Shown here: positions 9,430-21,238 of the stretch, in pieces
How positions within the stretch are numbered: position 1 is the first letter of the stretch
How the letters are laid out: each line of letters opens with the position of its first letter
Assembly: GCA_030374805.1 (NCBI GenBank)
Contig: JARGSG010000203.1
Coordinates: 682,001-746,000 of the forward strand
Source of the DNA: Gracilaria gracilis
Lineage: Eukaryota; Rhodophyta; Florideophyceae; Gracilariales; Gracilariaceae
DNA length: 64,000 bases
Direction: 5' to 3'
Program-made: the position numbers and the translations under genes
The notes under the pieces: model-generated
What the model was told of the DNA's origin: nothing
Databases searched by the model: none
Seen by the model: only the letters and a program-made list of their open reading frames with translations

Positions 9430-12400
9430 CATTTTAAGCCCGAAATTTTTGGAAATAACCCAAGTAGTAGGCACCCTACTGGCTGTACAGGTTTTACAAG
9501 AGTTTGCACCCACGTGCGCTAGTTCACCGGGGATTCCCGTTGCTCATGGGGTGCCATATTAGCAAAGAGGAGCACAGCTGTTGGTACGTACCCTCGCATG
9601 AGAGGCAGATTGGACTACGCCCATTGGCAACCAATCCATGTTAGTTTCACGTGCCCGCTCACGCGCGAAAGCACCATACGCGCCCCATCCCACGCCCAAG
9701 CGGAGCACCACCATCAGTCACTGCTGTGGATTCGACGCCCCCGTCAAGGGGAAACACCTACGCGAGCTTTCCATTCGGGATGACTACCACGCGAGTGAAA
9801 ACCCAACTCCCCGCAGTTTCAGCAACGACACCACCTTCGTGCACCCAAACGCCCTCTTGAGGGACCTGTCCTATCACGGGCAACGCCCCGCAAGAAAGGC
9901 GACTACAACAAGGCTTGTAGGGGAATTCTACGTGCAGGAGTACATGGTCGACCGAATCATCGGGCACTCCTGTGACAGGAATGGTATCTTGCAATATCAC
10001 CCCCGTTGATACAGTTATGGCCCAAAATGGGATGCAAATGAACTAATAGAATATATTTCCCATTCTCGGAAGGTACAGTGTCACCGTTTCACTCGCATGA
10101 GACTACCAGTGACCCTTGACAACGCCCAAATGAGAGAATGTGGACAAGTCGTGGACGGGAAAAGGGAAAAGAATATTTTCATGCCTTGTAATTCAGGAGA
10201 GATTCTCACGTAGTTTGGGATCACGTGTTTACAGGTGCTACGCGGTATGAGTCCGAAATTTGTCGTCTTCGATCTCCAGCGATCGTTTTTCGCATTTACC
10301 ATCCTGATGGGGTTTCATCCATCTCGCTGCTTCGCTCTCATGCTTGTGAGCCCGTGGGCACGGTTTTTCTCTTCAGAAGGGAGCGTGTTTTCCGTGCGCA
10401 TCAATTTGATTTATCTGTTGAAGGCCGTTTGTCCCTTACACGTCTCTGGCGGAAATCTTCATCTCTGATGCTAAGCTAATTTGCTTACCGCCTACTGCAG
10501 AGTACTGTGGTCTGTACGTGCTCCTATGGTACCCACACATTGCGTTGGTAATCATTTCCAGTTGTTTCTGGGTTCAGCTTACTTCTTCCGGATCCGGGTA
10601 TATTCTCTTTACAGTATTCCGAGGAGGCATTTTTGCGAAAACCGATATCTCGGACAAAAATATCCCGTTCCAGAACCAATTTGGTACCAGTTTATTCTTG
10701 AATTCCACGGCCTAAACCACGAACAAAGGCTCCGATGGGTGGCGCCACTCAATATTTATGGCATCGTTTCAGTTCGGGCATCTATTTCTAGAATAGCTGA
10801 AATGGGTATCACTTTTCCACTTGGTGGCGTTCAATCCCAAATTTGTTCGTGGCAAATGAGAGCTCTGATGCTAAAAAGGTTGGAAATGAATTAGGATTGT
10901 TCACAGGTGAGTCGTTTCAGAACTTGTGGCGCCAACATTTTTCGTAATTTTAGAAAACCGCTTTCCGTTCTGTAGTCGGTGTCAAAATTGTTGCCGCGCA
11001 GTGACAACAGACTACCTACTGCAATATTCTGCCTGAGCGGAGTGTTTGGGATCGTTACACGCTGAAGTACATGAGCCTTTTCTCGGGGAGGAGTCTACAC
11101 ATCCCACTTTATGGTGGACACAGACTTTCCTGAACCACCACTACATTTGACCCTCTTCGCGTAAACCTGGTCACCCCACAGTGTGGCAAACGGAACTCCA
11201 AAGAAGGTAGGACACATTTAGGTGGAAAAGAGACACGTTCTCGAGGAATCGGAAGTTGGCGGAGGTGTCGTTCCCTACCGGATGGATGGCCCGCAATTGC
11301 GAAAATATCACCAAGAAGCACTTTCGCCAGACCGGGCATCCGAAATAAAATGGTTTGCCCGGCGCGGCGCCCTTCGACTCTGTGACGTATTTTCACATAC
11401 CGAGAGGAATTTATTCCAAGTCCCCTTGAGGGTTGTTTCTCTGGTCTAGTCGTTTTCCCGCTCACGTGCTTACGCGTCGACTACCGCAACGTGCGGGTTG
11501 TTAATCACAATTTCGGAGTACATGGTGTCCATGTTGTACACGCGCACTCGCACTGCAACCGAAGTGTGGGTGTTATTGTTACACGTGTAGCATGGTTGCA
11601 AGAGATGGTTTGCAAATCATTGCTGATATTTTAGATACTTATTACGTTGTTCTTGTCTAGTCTAGAGAGGTTTATACACACTGTATAGTGACAGTGCACC
11701 AAGGCCCTGCCATTCACTAAACTTCCCCAACCAGGGTTTGCTCTAGAATTCTTCACCTTCGTCCGTACTCTACTTCTCCTTGGAGAAATACACCGTTGGT
11801 AACGGTCTGTCTATTCACCAGGCGCGCACCAAACGGACTCAATACTGGGGGTTGTACTACCTATTGTCGCGTTCGCCCTTGTACAAGGTTTCTTCCGGCT
11901 TTGCCGTTTCGCCGACACTACTCTTGTGACTTTTGCCCGTTTTTTCACTTTCTATTGGGTGGTGTTTCTGTCACTCGCGGTTCTTTTTGAAAACCCGTCA
12001 CTTTCGCCATACTATGAAGTCACTATATCCTCAGAGGACTCTACCCAATTGCGTGGTCACTTCTGGTTCCTACCTAACTCCTCTCGCTTGTCATATAGTC
12101 TGACCTCGGCCTCACACTTTGAAATGGTCGGTCTGCCAGTGAAGCCTCTTTTCCCTGTGCTGCGCGTAGAAAAAGGAACATCAGAACGTTTTCGTGGTGT
12201 TCCCCTCGTCGCGTGTTGCACTGCACTACAACAAACAAATCAATAAATCTAAACAAAAAAACAAACAATCACAGCAGAAAACAGCAATTAAATTAGTTAC
12301 AGTAAACCATTTTTAGAAAGATGCAAAGCATAGACAACATCCGCATCCTTCCAAGATTAGAAATAGAACTAGGGAAGTAATCATGTAGACTAGCACGGAT

Positions 12401-12980
12401 TATTGAGCTCCTACTGAGCTCCAAAAGACCACGTTATACGAGACTGCCTCATATTGGAAATACGTCGACTGCGTAGCGAACTTTGCGTTCTTCTTAAAAC
12501 TAGTGTGCCGTGACTGTTACCTTCATATTCCTCCTCTGGAACCTAGAGCACAACAGCCAGGTAACCCAGCTTGTCATCCACCGCCAAATCTTCCAACAAC
12601 GTAGTGACTCTGTCTTCTTCGAAAATCTTTTTCATCATCATTTGGTTACAGATGTTTATGTGCAACTTCGGTTAGTGCCTATTGCGGAAAAAATTCCTGA
12701 ACTACATGAGTAGAAAAACTGATAACCTAGTAACATGTATTCTTAAAACAAGGGTGCACAGTATCATAGAACCTTTGTTTTAGGTAACATTTGCTTTTTC
12801 CAGTTCTCCTACATTATCTCTATATCCGTATCTGAAACAATCATTGCGGAAGCTACCCAAAGCGGGTTCTTGCTCGCATTGTTGGCAACCATATTCTAAT
12901 ATCATATATATGCATGTTACGTGGTACCCATATACCAAGCGTCTACAGTAGTTTGGTTAGTAAGTCTCAACAATTCACAT
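9430..12980. other. no supported gene
   Basis: Frames up to 137 codons occur on both strands but none has a domain, a signal peptide with supporting sequence, or splice-linked extensions I can defend. The composition of 9.6-10.0 kb resembles the decayed repeat to its left, so the degraded block may run further than annotated. An A-rich stretch at 12225-12290 has no recognisable SINE or LINE head. Confidence 0.45.
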
Positions 12981-12989
12981 TAGAATGAT

Positions 12990-13450
12990 TCAATGTTCAT
13001 CACGCTGATTATCTTCCTCACGCCATTGAGGGACGCACTCTTGGTCAGTATGGCAGCAATTTGAAGACTTCTTGGCATGTGTTCGAAGCAAAGAACTTCG
13101 CTCCTGTGCTTGTCTCTGACATGATGCAACTACAAATCAATATGCTTGTTCCGACCAGAGAGCTGAGGGTTCGTGGTCAAAACAAGTTCAGCCGAGCTAT
13201 CCACTTTGAGTTTAGTAGATTCATATCAAAAATATTCCCTTCAAGGCCGCTGGTGTACGAATTCATCGAATAACTTCCATATCCAAGTAAAATCTTTCGC
13301 GCAAGTAGATAACGATATATACTCTACCTCTGCAGACGAAAAAACTACGATGGTATGCCTTTTGGACTTCCACATAATTGGTGGGTGGTTGACGACAATA
13401 ACATAACCTGTATTCGATTTCCTGTACTCCATAAATCCCCCCATTTGGCT
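12990..13450 (-). mobile_element. Ty1/copia fossil fragment (RNase H and 3' end of pol)
   Basis: The minus strand carries a copia RNase H stretch including GYVIVVNHPPIMWKSKRHT and SSAEVEYISLS, followed by a region equivalent to TTNPQxSGRNKHIDL. The same signature occurs in the copia fossil at 36.0-38.1 kb, so the two belong to one family. No LTR, integrase or gag is present with it. It is broken, with several breaks, and looks old. Confidence 0.8.
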
Positions 13451-13750
13451 TTAACGTTCGCACGAAGAGAGAAAGAAGAGACCGGAAGACCTGAATGAAA
13501 GTTTAGTCCATACGTCGATGCTTTCGGAATGCTAGTTTGGTACGCAAGATCGCTAGATGTGAAAATGAAAGTCCGAAAAAACTAGCATTTTTGCAGTTTG
13601 CGCTAGTTGGCAAGGCAATTTTTTTGGAAATTACGTTTCCGTTCAGTGCAGTTGAACCTTGACCTACTGCAGTGGAAGGCAATTTTGCAGTTCTTCTGCC
13701 ACAGATCGTAACTTTATATTCCCCACACGCGTCAAAAACACTCTAATAAA

Positions 13751-14695
13751 TTACGAACCCACCACTAGCGCTCTCTCATTCCAACCCTGCATTCGGATCC
13801 TGACCCCTGTTTCCCTAAATTTAAAGCTGAAGATCTCCAAAGGAACACTCCCTCCATTCTCGTACACCCTCCTAGCCCCAAACCGGCTCCAAACCCCTCC
13901 CAGTCTTTTCTCCCCCTGCTCCCCCAGTATGCGTTCTGCTGTTCGCACAGCCGCCGTCGCACTACCAAACCCATCTGGTAGCGCTCCACCCTGCAGCTGC
14001 CACGGTAAAATGACCTCCCATCCCCGTCCACTATCACCCCACCCTTTCGCCTCTTCCTCAGCCGACTTCCCCCAGCCTCCCCCTCCATTCCCTTCTCTGC
14101 CCTTGCCCTTCACACACCCATGTCCGCAACGAGACCCTCGCGTCACCGGTAATATTTTCTCTCTTCCCTCTTCCGTCCCAGCGCTTCCTTCCCTCACCAG
14201 CTTCTTCACCTCCAATAACAATTGGCACGCCTTCTCCACCTGTCTTACTTGCGCCTCCAACACCTCCACACGACCTCTCGGCCCCATATTCTCCCTTCTC
14301 ATCTTCAACATCTCCCTTCCGACGCACTCTACCATCCCACTCACATGCTCTCCAGTCCCCACTCCAGGCAACTTCATCATTTTTCGAATCGTCGAAATCA
14401 AAGCCAGTGGCACCCCAATCTCCGAAACACTCAGCATCACCCCTCCCATCTCACCAATATTTTCAGAAAGCCAGTTGTCCAAATGCTTCTTCAGATCTCC
14501 TCCAAGCCTCCTCAACCACTCCTCCATCTCCGCCGCAAACCTTCTCTCCGGTTCTCCATCCGCTCCACCTACATCACCCCCATCCTTCTCTCCATCCTCA
14601 TTTCCCTCCTTCTTCCCCATGCTAACGTTGTCCCCACCCTGCTCCTTTCTTCCAGGTAGCGTTTCTGTTACCTCCGTCCGGTGAAGTAGAGCCAC
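13751..14695 (-). CDS. intact 314-residue hypothetical protein, charged and probably coiled-coil
   Basis: This is the longest clean ORF in a strongly purine-rich minus-strand block. The N-terminal 50 residues are rich in Gly, Glu, Asp and Lys (about 20-46). A Trp- and Leu-containing segment follows (MEEWLRRLGGDLKKHLDNWL), then a hydrophobic stretch, then a probable coiled coil at about 135-170 (VEVLEAQVRQVEKACQLLLE). The C-terminal half is Gly-rich and basic. An upstream ATG reading MSNGYV lies just before it in frame but is separated by a TAA, so the original start may have been longer. No enzyme motif is visible. It is co-oriented with the 2OG-dioxygenase remnant nearby and may belong to the same gene set. 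Confidence 0.5.
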   Translation of the reverse strand: MALLHRTEVTETLPGRKEQGGDNVSMGKKEGNEDGEKDGGDVGGADGEPERRFAAEMEEWLRRLGGDLKKHLDNWLSENIGEMGGVMLSVSEIGVPLALISTIRKMMKLPGVGTGEHVSGMVECVGREMLKMRRENMGPRGRVEVLEAQVRQVEKACQLLLEVKKLVREGSAGTEEGREKILPVTRGSRCGHGCVKGKGREGNGGGGWGKSAEEEAKGWGDSGRGWEVILPWQLQGGALPDGFGSATAAVRTAERILGEQGEKRLGGVWSRFGARRVYENGGSVPLEIFSFKFRETGVRIRMQGWNERALVVGS

Positions 14696-14747
14696 TAGCT
14701 CCTCGTCTTAGACGTACCCATTTGACATCTTAGAGAAAAACGGCGGT

Positions 14748-14993
14748 TCACGATAAGGCAGATAACAACAAGCGAGATGAACGCGGCAGTTGCAGCACTA
14801 CTCCCAAATACGCACACTCACGGCACTGCTGGCCACAAACGAAGTTGCGCTGCACAACCGTTAGTACCCCATTCATATCTTTTCCAATTTCCCGCCATTC
14901 TGGACATTTTCCATTTTTTTCAGTAATCTCCACAATTTCTCCACTTTGGTCCATACCATATCCAATTGAAGCCCTCGATGTACCACCCCTCAA
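14748..14993 (-). pseudogene. short coding remnant with two CxxC-like motifs
   Basis: This minus-strand frame of 81 codons includes KNGKCPEWREIGKDMNG and VCGQQCRECAY. It lies immediately upstream of the 314-residue ORF in the same orientation and shares its composition. It may be the former 5' part of that gene, but I cannot show a splice link. Its plus-strand counterpart is less gene-like. Confidence 0.3.
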
Positions 14994-15039
14994 GTACCAA
15001 TGGAACTATAAAATCTTACTTTCTATTCTTTACTTAACT

Positions 15040-16120
15040 GCATACCTTCTCATAAACACACTCTTCGTCCCTACCTCCTCTACAGTGTTGCTGCTCATTC
15101 CTTTCCAAAACTGAATCACAAAAATCCCCCTATCCCCTTCAACACTTTTTTAGATGTTCAAAAAAACATCCCAGTTATGGACCTAAAGCTTCCCTCACTA
15201 CTTAGAATGTAAACTACTTTCCTTTCACAGCTACCTGCCCCCGACAGCTTCCAACAACCATACATTCAATCCAACAAACTCGTCGCAATGAGCTCCCATT
15301 CGTGTTCTTTCTGTTTTAAGCTCATTTCAGCTGTTGTCGTGGGTAGAGGCTGTATTGGCACCATGCTTTTCAACAATGGTTCCACTCAAGACACCTTTCT
15401 CTCCATCGAAAACCTCATATCCGCAGATTGTCTTCCCCAAGGTCCAGTTTTCTTCTGTGGCAGGGACCTACTTCTCAAAAAATTAATCCTATCTGCCCAG
15501 CATCATGAGCAGAAAACTCGGTCCTCATCCAGAATGGTCAAATTCTTCCCATCCTTTTGCAACACGGAATTGAGCACTGCACACGAGCCGCTCTTTGCAT
15601 CGCCATTCCCACTGTCGGCGCCTACCGCCAGGATGGTGCCACGCCTCTCTCTCCCAATTGTCTAACCACAGCAACCGAAAAATGGGTTCTGGAAATAGGC
15701 GAACGTCTCTGAATCGAAGTTCTTACTTGCAGTATCGTCGACGAAAATGCCTTTCCCGAGTCCTACTACCAAAAGCTCGTTTGGATCTCTTCCTTCAATC
15801 TCGTTGGTTCTTCATTTGGATTCCTTACCATGCATGAAGTGGCTACCAAGAGCAAAACGATTCTCTCAACTATAATGAAGGAGCTACGAGGGATAGTCAC
15901 CTTCAACGCAGGTCTCTCCCTCAATATCCCTTCTACAGTGTAATCCCTTCTGGAATACGGCAGCACCCTTACTAACTTCCGAGCCTCCTTCTCGGAGTAT
16001 GAATCTAGAACTTCTTACTTCAATTTCACCTCCGCAGATGAAAAACTAGCCGGAAGGCAGGACCCTGCCCATTTCCACACCAACCATCTTGATGTTCTTA
16101 GACATCACATTCCCTAGTAA
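15040..16120 (+). pseudogene. decayed unknown gene on the plus strand
   Basis: A plus-strand frame is nearly open from about 15050 to 15590 (includes PKLNHKNPPIPFNTFLDVQK and STQDTFLSIENLISADCLPQ) and is followed by another plus frame from about 15590 to 16120 (includes DENAFPESYYQKLVWISSFN, ELRGIVTFNAGLSLNIPSTV and DPAHFHTNHLDVLRHHIP). Stops are far fewer than chance would give in over 1 kb, so this was coding. It is broken by a few stops and at least one frame change. No family is recognised. It is transcribed opposite to its neighbours on both sides. Confidence 0.45.
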
Positions 16121-16269
16121 TTAGAACAACTTGTAAACCTTGTACTCGTTGAAATTACACAAACAATCCCTTTTTGTTTTTCAATTCTCTTTAAGTTACC
16201 GTTTAAACAAATCACATGTTCAAATTTTATGTAAAATCTCCATCACAAACACACACAACATTAGAAGTG

Positions 16270-18220
16270 CTACATTATAACTACTCATGGTCTTCATCCA
16301 TTATCATCTTCTCTACCTCGTAATTTACATCTGTATTCTCACCATGACCACCTCACATCTCTTCATCTTTCTCTTCATACTCGTTTTCACCATCTTCTAT
16401 ATCTTCTATTTCACTCTACTTCACCAAATCTTCATAATCATCCAGCTGGTCGTTTTAGTGTTCTTTATAACCCAAAGCCTTCATCTAAAAAGTTTGGTCG
16501 TCACGCTGGCTCCCTGTGAACCGCACCAGGGAGCTCGTATACTTCTGGTACAAAGTACATGTGATACCTCAGAAACTTCTCTTTCATCAACGCATCCATG
16601 TACCCAGCTCCCAATGCAACACATCCCCTCTTCCAGTAAAAACAGAGTAAGGCGGAACCCTGAACTTTTTCAAAACCATTGTACGTGCTAACCCCCTTAA
16701 ACTCTTGTCATCCGTCCCGTACATGTTATGTGACCTCTCCCAAACCCATAGCATAAACGAACTCCCCCCAGAGTCCAGCAAAAATAGCCCTGTAACATCT
16801 GCCTTATCTTTCTCCACATTCTTCAACTCTCTAAAATCAGTGTGCAACACCTGCCTTGAGCATCCCCTCCCCGTACTCAACAAACGCCTTCCGGTCTCCT
16901 GCGCAGACACACTTTTCTTCGTTCTGCTGTTGTTACAAAGGCGAAGAGCCGATGCCGTTTGCCCAAACCTTGCATCTAACAACGCCCACTATCTCACCAT
17001 CACGGTATTCTTCTCATCAAAGTCCGGGCAATCAGCAATCCCCTTCTTGATCGTAATTTATCGTCCCATTCCCTGCATCCTGTCCCTCGCATCCTTTCCT
17101 TTCCTTGAATTGATGATGGGATTCCAATTCGTTCGGTTCTCTTCAAACTTCAACTCTGGCTGATCTTTCAAGTCCTTCTAAAAAACTTCCAGCAACCCTT
17201 TGCCACATCTTCATCCAACACCACGCCGCTCTTCTTCGCCTTTTCTGACATACCTTCATAAGTTGCAAAATGTTCCAAGACACAGAAACCTCTTTCCACC
17301 AACTCCATTCTCATGGTTGCAGAGTACTCTCGAGCGAAGTCATCTTTCTCTATCGCCGCCATCTAAAAAACTTCTTCCTCCCCTGTCGGCTTTCCCTGCG
17401 GCGCAAGCGTCATCCCAAGAACAGTTTCTTTCGTACTCTCCGGCTCCTTGTGCACATTCTGGGCGGCATGTCATTACACCGCGTGATGGTCCGCTCCCAA
17501 ATCCTCCGCCCCCAAACACCCCGCCCTGTGCTCCTTTCGCAAATGAATCATCTCCATCCCCGGGGGCTGATGTTTCACTGCATTCTTTCCTCTCGGCCAC
17601 TAACTCGGTAGCGCATTCACCAGACTCGTCCATGAAACATCCAATCCACCAGCTCACTCACCTCCATTATTCATCCCTTTCGGCGGTTTCTCGAAATCGT
17701 TATTTTCAAATCTACGCATCGTTTCTTCCTCCACCCCTTCTTCCTCGTCCTGAACGACCTTACTATCGTTTTCACTGCCACCATTTGCACCCTCGCTCGA
17801 AGAAACCATATTGGTTTCCTGTTCTTTGAAGAAGTTTTTCAATGCCGGCTTCCTCATTTCTCTGAGTAAAGTAACAACCTCTATTAGTATATCACCAGAG
17901 GAGGTCTTCAAGGTGCCCATCTTCATTCTCTTCGGAGCATTTTGGATTTCTACGTCATCCTCATCTTCAGTGAGATCAAGTAATTTCCTCTTCTTCTTCT
18001 TCTTGCTCCCAGCCTTGCTACCCCAATCCTGTTTCAGCCGGCCGGAAGCATTCTTTCTCTCTGTGCTCCGACTTAACCCTGATCTCTGTGATTCAGGGTC
18101 TTCCACCGGCATGAAAGATTCCAAAGTCATGAGAGCATCTTCTGCCTCATGAAATGCTGCGGTTGACGTACCGTTACCTACATCCGCGACTTCAACTACC
18201 TCCTTCCCCACCTCCTTCAC
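16270..18220 (-). pseudogene. decayed 2-oxoglutarate/Fe(II) dioxygenase-like protein with acidic nuclear-type N-terminus
   Basis: Read on the minus strand. The N-terminal part (18220-17654) is acidic and basic by turns, with the nuclear-localisation-like AGSKKKKKRKLLDLTEDEDD. A Gly/Asp linker (17657-17340) leads to ERGFCVLEHFATYEG (about 17290). The core at 16982-16587 has VLHTDFRELK (H-x-D iron ligands), a Ser/Gly loop LFLLDSGGSSFMLWVWERSH, and VFTGRGDVLHW, the usual place of the distal His. The following frame reads LRYHMYF, where the 2OG-binding Arg is expected. An acidic tail lies at 16300-16450. This order matches double-stranded beta-helix dioxygenases. The substrate is unknown. It is distributed over several frames, so it is probably a decayed copy. 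Confidence 0.5.
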
Positions 18221-18599
18221 CCCTTTTGAAGTTTGAAATGATACTTTGAAAACTTTTCAAAGCTTGTTACCCGCTGTCTTCACCCTTCTAGACACCATTC
18301 CGTCTTATAAACGCCTCGCACCACTAAGTTTCATTTTTTCTGTCCGCCAACCCAGATATCATCACAGACACATCTTTTCCTCCTGAGCTGAGTACGATCT
18401 GCAATACTTCTTCAACACTCTTCTTCTTCTTCTTCCGATTGAGCTTAAATAGGTTGTACATACTTTTGAATCACTGAAATAAGTGCTTCTTCATGTCTTT
18501 AAAACGATCGGTTCTCGTAGAGGAAGACAATCTCAGTTCGACATGTCATTGCATGCAACGTACAACAAAACAAAACTGCCGATCGATGAGACCCATCAG

Positions 18600-19980
18600 G
18601 AGTTCACTCAAGACATTTGTCAATGTCAGAGCTGGATCCTCCTAACACACCTTCTCAAAGAACTCCAAAAGCCCCTCACATTACATAAACTTCAGATCCA
18701 ATATCGCGTAACGAGTCAAGTGACGCACGCTATAGACTCTGGTAGCCTCAGTTCTCTTCAAAGCACTAGCTAAAGGCTTCGACATAATTCTTTTCACATC
18801 CACATGTGACTCATCCAAGAACTCCTGCACAAAAGATACCTTGCTATTAACTTTGGTTTCGAACGACATATTCAGCACATTCGAACTCATCTCGTTCAGA
18901 AGATTGCCGAGTCCTAGTACCTCGTTCATTTTCATGGCGTTCCAGTCCTTTCTTCTCTACAGCGCATCATCTCTAGAACGGACTATATTCACCCACTTCC
19001 TCCCTTTTCCCTGCAACTCTCGTAGCACAAAAATTCGGTGATATACGTCTATGAGGGTTTTGGGCAAACCAAATCTCCCTTTTATAACCATTTCATTCAT
19101 ATCATACTCTCCTACAGATGCCACAGCAATATAACCTGCACACGGAAGCCACCCGAAGTTGCGAAATTTCATCATCGTCGTCTCCTTGTGTCCAAGATTC
19201 ACATTCTGTACTATCTTTTTCTGAATTTCTCGATATCCATCGTCAACTTGCGCTCAACATAGTCGGGACGGAAATATTCTTGAGGGACAGGATGTTTTCT
19301 ACCTCTTCCGACGGAACACTGTCTCCTAATTCAAACAAATCTTTTTCCTGGTTAGCAAGGGGAGCCTTATTCGTCTAAAATACCTCCATAATATCGTCTT
19401 CGGAGGCCTTTCTGAAGAAAACGTTTGCTCCTACGGGCTTTTCCATCCCTTGAGAAGACTTTCCTGACATTTTGGTGGCTTCCTCGGCAAAATTTTCGAC
19501 CTCTAGGGCAACCCGTTTCTCAGGCAAAAATGTGGAAGGCTTCCCAGCTCCGGACACAGGAGTAAGAGTTTGCTGAATCTCGATTGGGGCCATCATTGAC
19601 GTATCCCACGCATGCAACCCAACCGAGAACAACTCGCTCAGTTTACTTGGTGGGTATTCAGGACCATGAAAACAGTAAGGGTACGTCGCGCTTCCACGAC
19701 TTGTAATCTTCGTCCTCTAGATCAAAGCCAAGTCCTTACCTTCTATGGCAGTCGCGCTTAGAAGATGCCCATGGAGCGAACGTCAAAGAGCTTTCCCGGA
19801 ATCACCGGCGGACCCCACACCTCTCACCTCCGCCGTTCCCACTTTCCCCCCACTATTTTCTTTTTCAACCGTCACAGAAAATAGAACGCATCCCCGCCTT
19901 TCACTACCGGCGCAGCAGCTGGCGAAGGCTTCTTCTTCATTGCTCGGGCTGGTGGAATACACGGCTTAGAGCCTTTCCCC
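18600..19980 (-). pseudogene. decayed gene of unknown family
   Basis: Minus-strand frames at 19632-19375 (KPVGANVFFRKASEDDIMEV), 19202-18957 (GRFGLPKTLIDVYHRIFVLR, LQGKGRKWVNIVRSRDDAL) and 18935-18681 (LGLGNLLNEMSSNVLNMSF, FVQEFLDESHVDVKRIMSK) follow each other in order and share composition. Stretches between and upstream to about 19970 are also nearly open in one frame or another. This looks like one protein of about 400 residues, broken several times. It lies directly upstream of the dioxygenase-like gene in the same orientation. The family is not recognised. Confidence 0.45.
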
Positions 19981-20370
19981 TCCCTCACCCTCGTGTTATT
20001 GGCGGCATTTATGACACCTCTGTACTTGGGTTCGGTTCAACTTGAATCCCGCCCCCTTTATGCTTGCGAGGTGACATTGCGATTACACGCGGCTAATAGA
20101 ATCAAAATAGTTGTTTTACACCGTCGAGAACGTTCGCAAGGTCAGTTAGCTAGTTGTAAATATCAATCCCGTTACTTTCCATCTGCTTCATCACGTATGA
20201 AGGTCCGCTGGACATTAGTTTGAAATGTACACTGTGCCTATAAATAATTTGATAGCATACTCGAGGGACGTTTAGAAAGCTACATCAAGCTTCTAACATC
20301 TATAGTACACTTGTACAACAATGTTTGAGCAATAAAGAAATAAATAAAATTTATGGCGGACTAATTTCCC

Positions 20371-20474
20371 GCTGGGACAGCGGACCGGGGTGTCGTGGTG
20401 CTTCATCAGTGCACCGATGAAGCGCCACGACACCCCGGTTTGCAGTTCCAACGCGCCGTGAGTGTTGTCCCAGG
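20371..20474. repeat. hairpin repeat, copy 1
   Basis: A 22-bp stem (20385-20406 with 20417-20438, one mismatch) closes over a 10-base loop CAGTGCACCG. An outer GCTGGGACAG pairs with TTGTCCCAGG. The core includes GGGGTGTCGTGG and its complement CCACGACACCCC. Three more copies follow within 1 kb. Confidence 0.85.
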
Positions 20475-20639
20475 GTAAAATGAATATGGAGGGCAACTCA
20501 AACTACTTCCTACCCTCACTCTATGCATTACTTTTTACTCTGGTTATCCTATTCTTAGCCAAATGGTTGTGGCATAATACGAAGATCTCCCCAAGCACTA
20601 GGGAATTAGGACATAAGTTGTATCATGTATCATGTAATC

Positions 20640-20800
20640 GATATCCCATTCCTAGCTACGAAACGTGAGGTTGTGCGAAAACCTCCGAGAGCAGCATAGA
20701 AATAGGCCAACCTTTACAAAAGATAACGATAGAAGATTTACTAGTTACATCTCATCCAACGGATCTCCTATTCCTAGCTACAAAGTGTGAGGGTGTACCG
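20640..20800. repeat. short direct repeat, period about 117 bp
   Basis: ATTCCTAGCTACGAAACGTGAGG near 20649 is repeated as ATTCCTAGCTACAAAGTGTGAGG near 20770, with related flanking bases on both sides. It is noncoding and lies between hairpin copies 1 and 2. Confidence 0.5.
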
Positions 20801-21004
20801 AGATGTACTTTTGGTTGTGGGAGTGGATAGACATATCCCTGCAGAACGTGTTACCAAGAAGAGCATAGAGCGTGAAAATTGTTGGGAGGGGTAGTGAAAA
20901 CGGCTTTTATATGGGGCCACACGTGTGAGTGGGATGCGAAATGTTGAAAATATAAAATATCATCTTTGCCAGCGGCTCGTTTCGAAAGAATTCAAAATTT
21001 TTCT

Positions 21005-21085
21005 TTGGGACAGGAGACAGGGGTGTCTTGGCGCCAAATCGGGGCACCGATGAAGCGCCACGACAGTCCTGTCTGCTGTCCCAAC
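21005..21085. repeat. hairpin repeat, copy 2
   Basis: GGGACAGGAGACAGGGGTGT at the left pairs with CGACAGTCCTGTCTGCTGTCCC at the right. The loop side keeps the GCACCGATGAAGCGCCACGA of copy 1. It is more diverged than copies 1 and 4. Confidence 0.75.
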
Positions 21086-21238
21086 GCGCCATGAGTGATG
21101 AAGCTGGCGTGGTGGCACACGTGACACCGCCAGCGTGCCGTGAGCGATTAAGCTGGAGCGCACCATGGCCCGCGGTCAACGTGCCGTGAGTGACGAAGTT
21201 GGGATGATGGCACACGTGGCACCACCAAGATGCCATTG
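21086..21238. repeat. degenerate tandem repeat, about 93-bp period
   Basis: TGAGTGATGAAGCTGGCGTG GTGGCACACGTG at about 21092 returns as TGAGTGACGAAGTTGGGATG ATGGCACACGTG at about 21187. A related GTGCCGTGAGCG lies between them. It sits between hairpin copies 2 and 3 and ends in the same AACGCGCC/AACGTGCC-type junction. Confidence 0.6.

Noticed and set aside
13659-14684. 341-codon plus-strand ORF rich in Ser, Pro and Leu
   Set aside because: It mirrors the 314-residue minus ORF. Its composition is what the complement of a Glu/Lys/Gly-rich coding strand gives, and it has no signal or domain.
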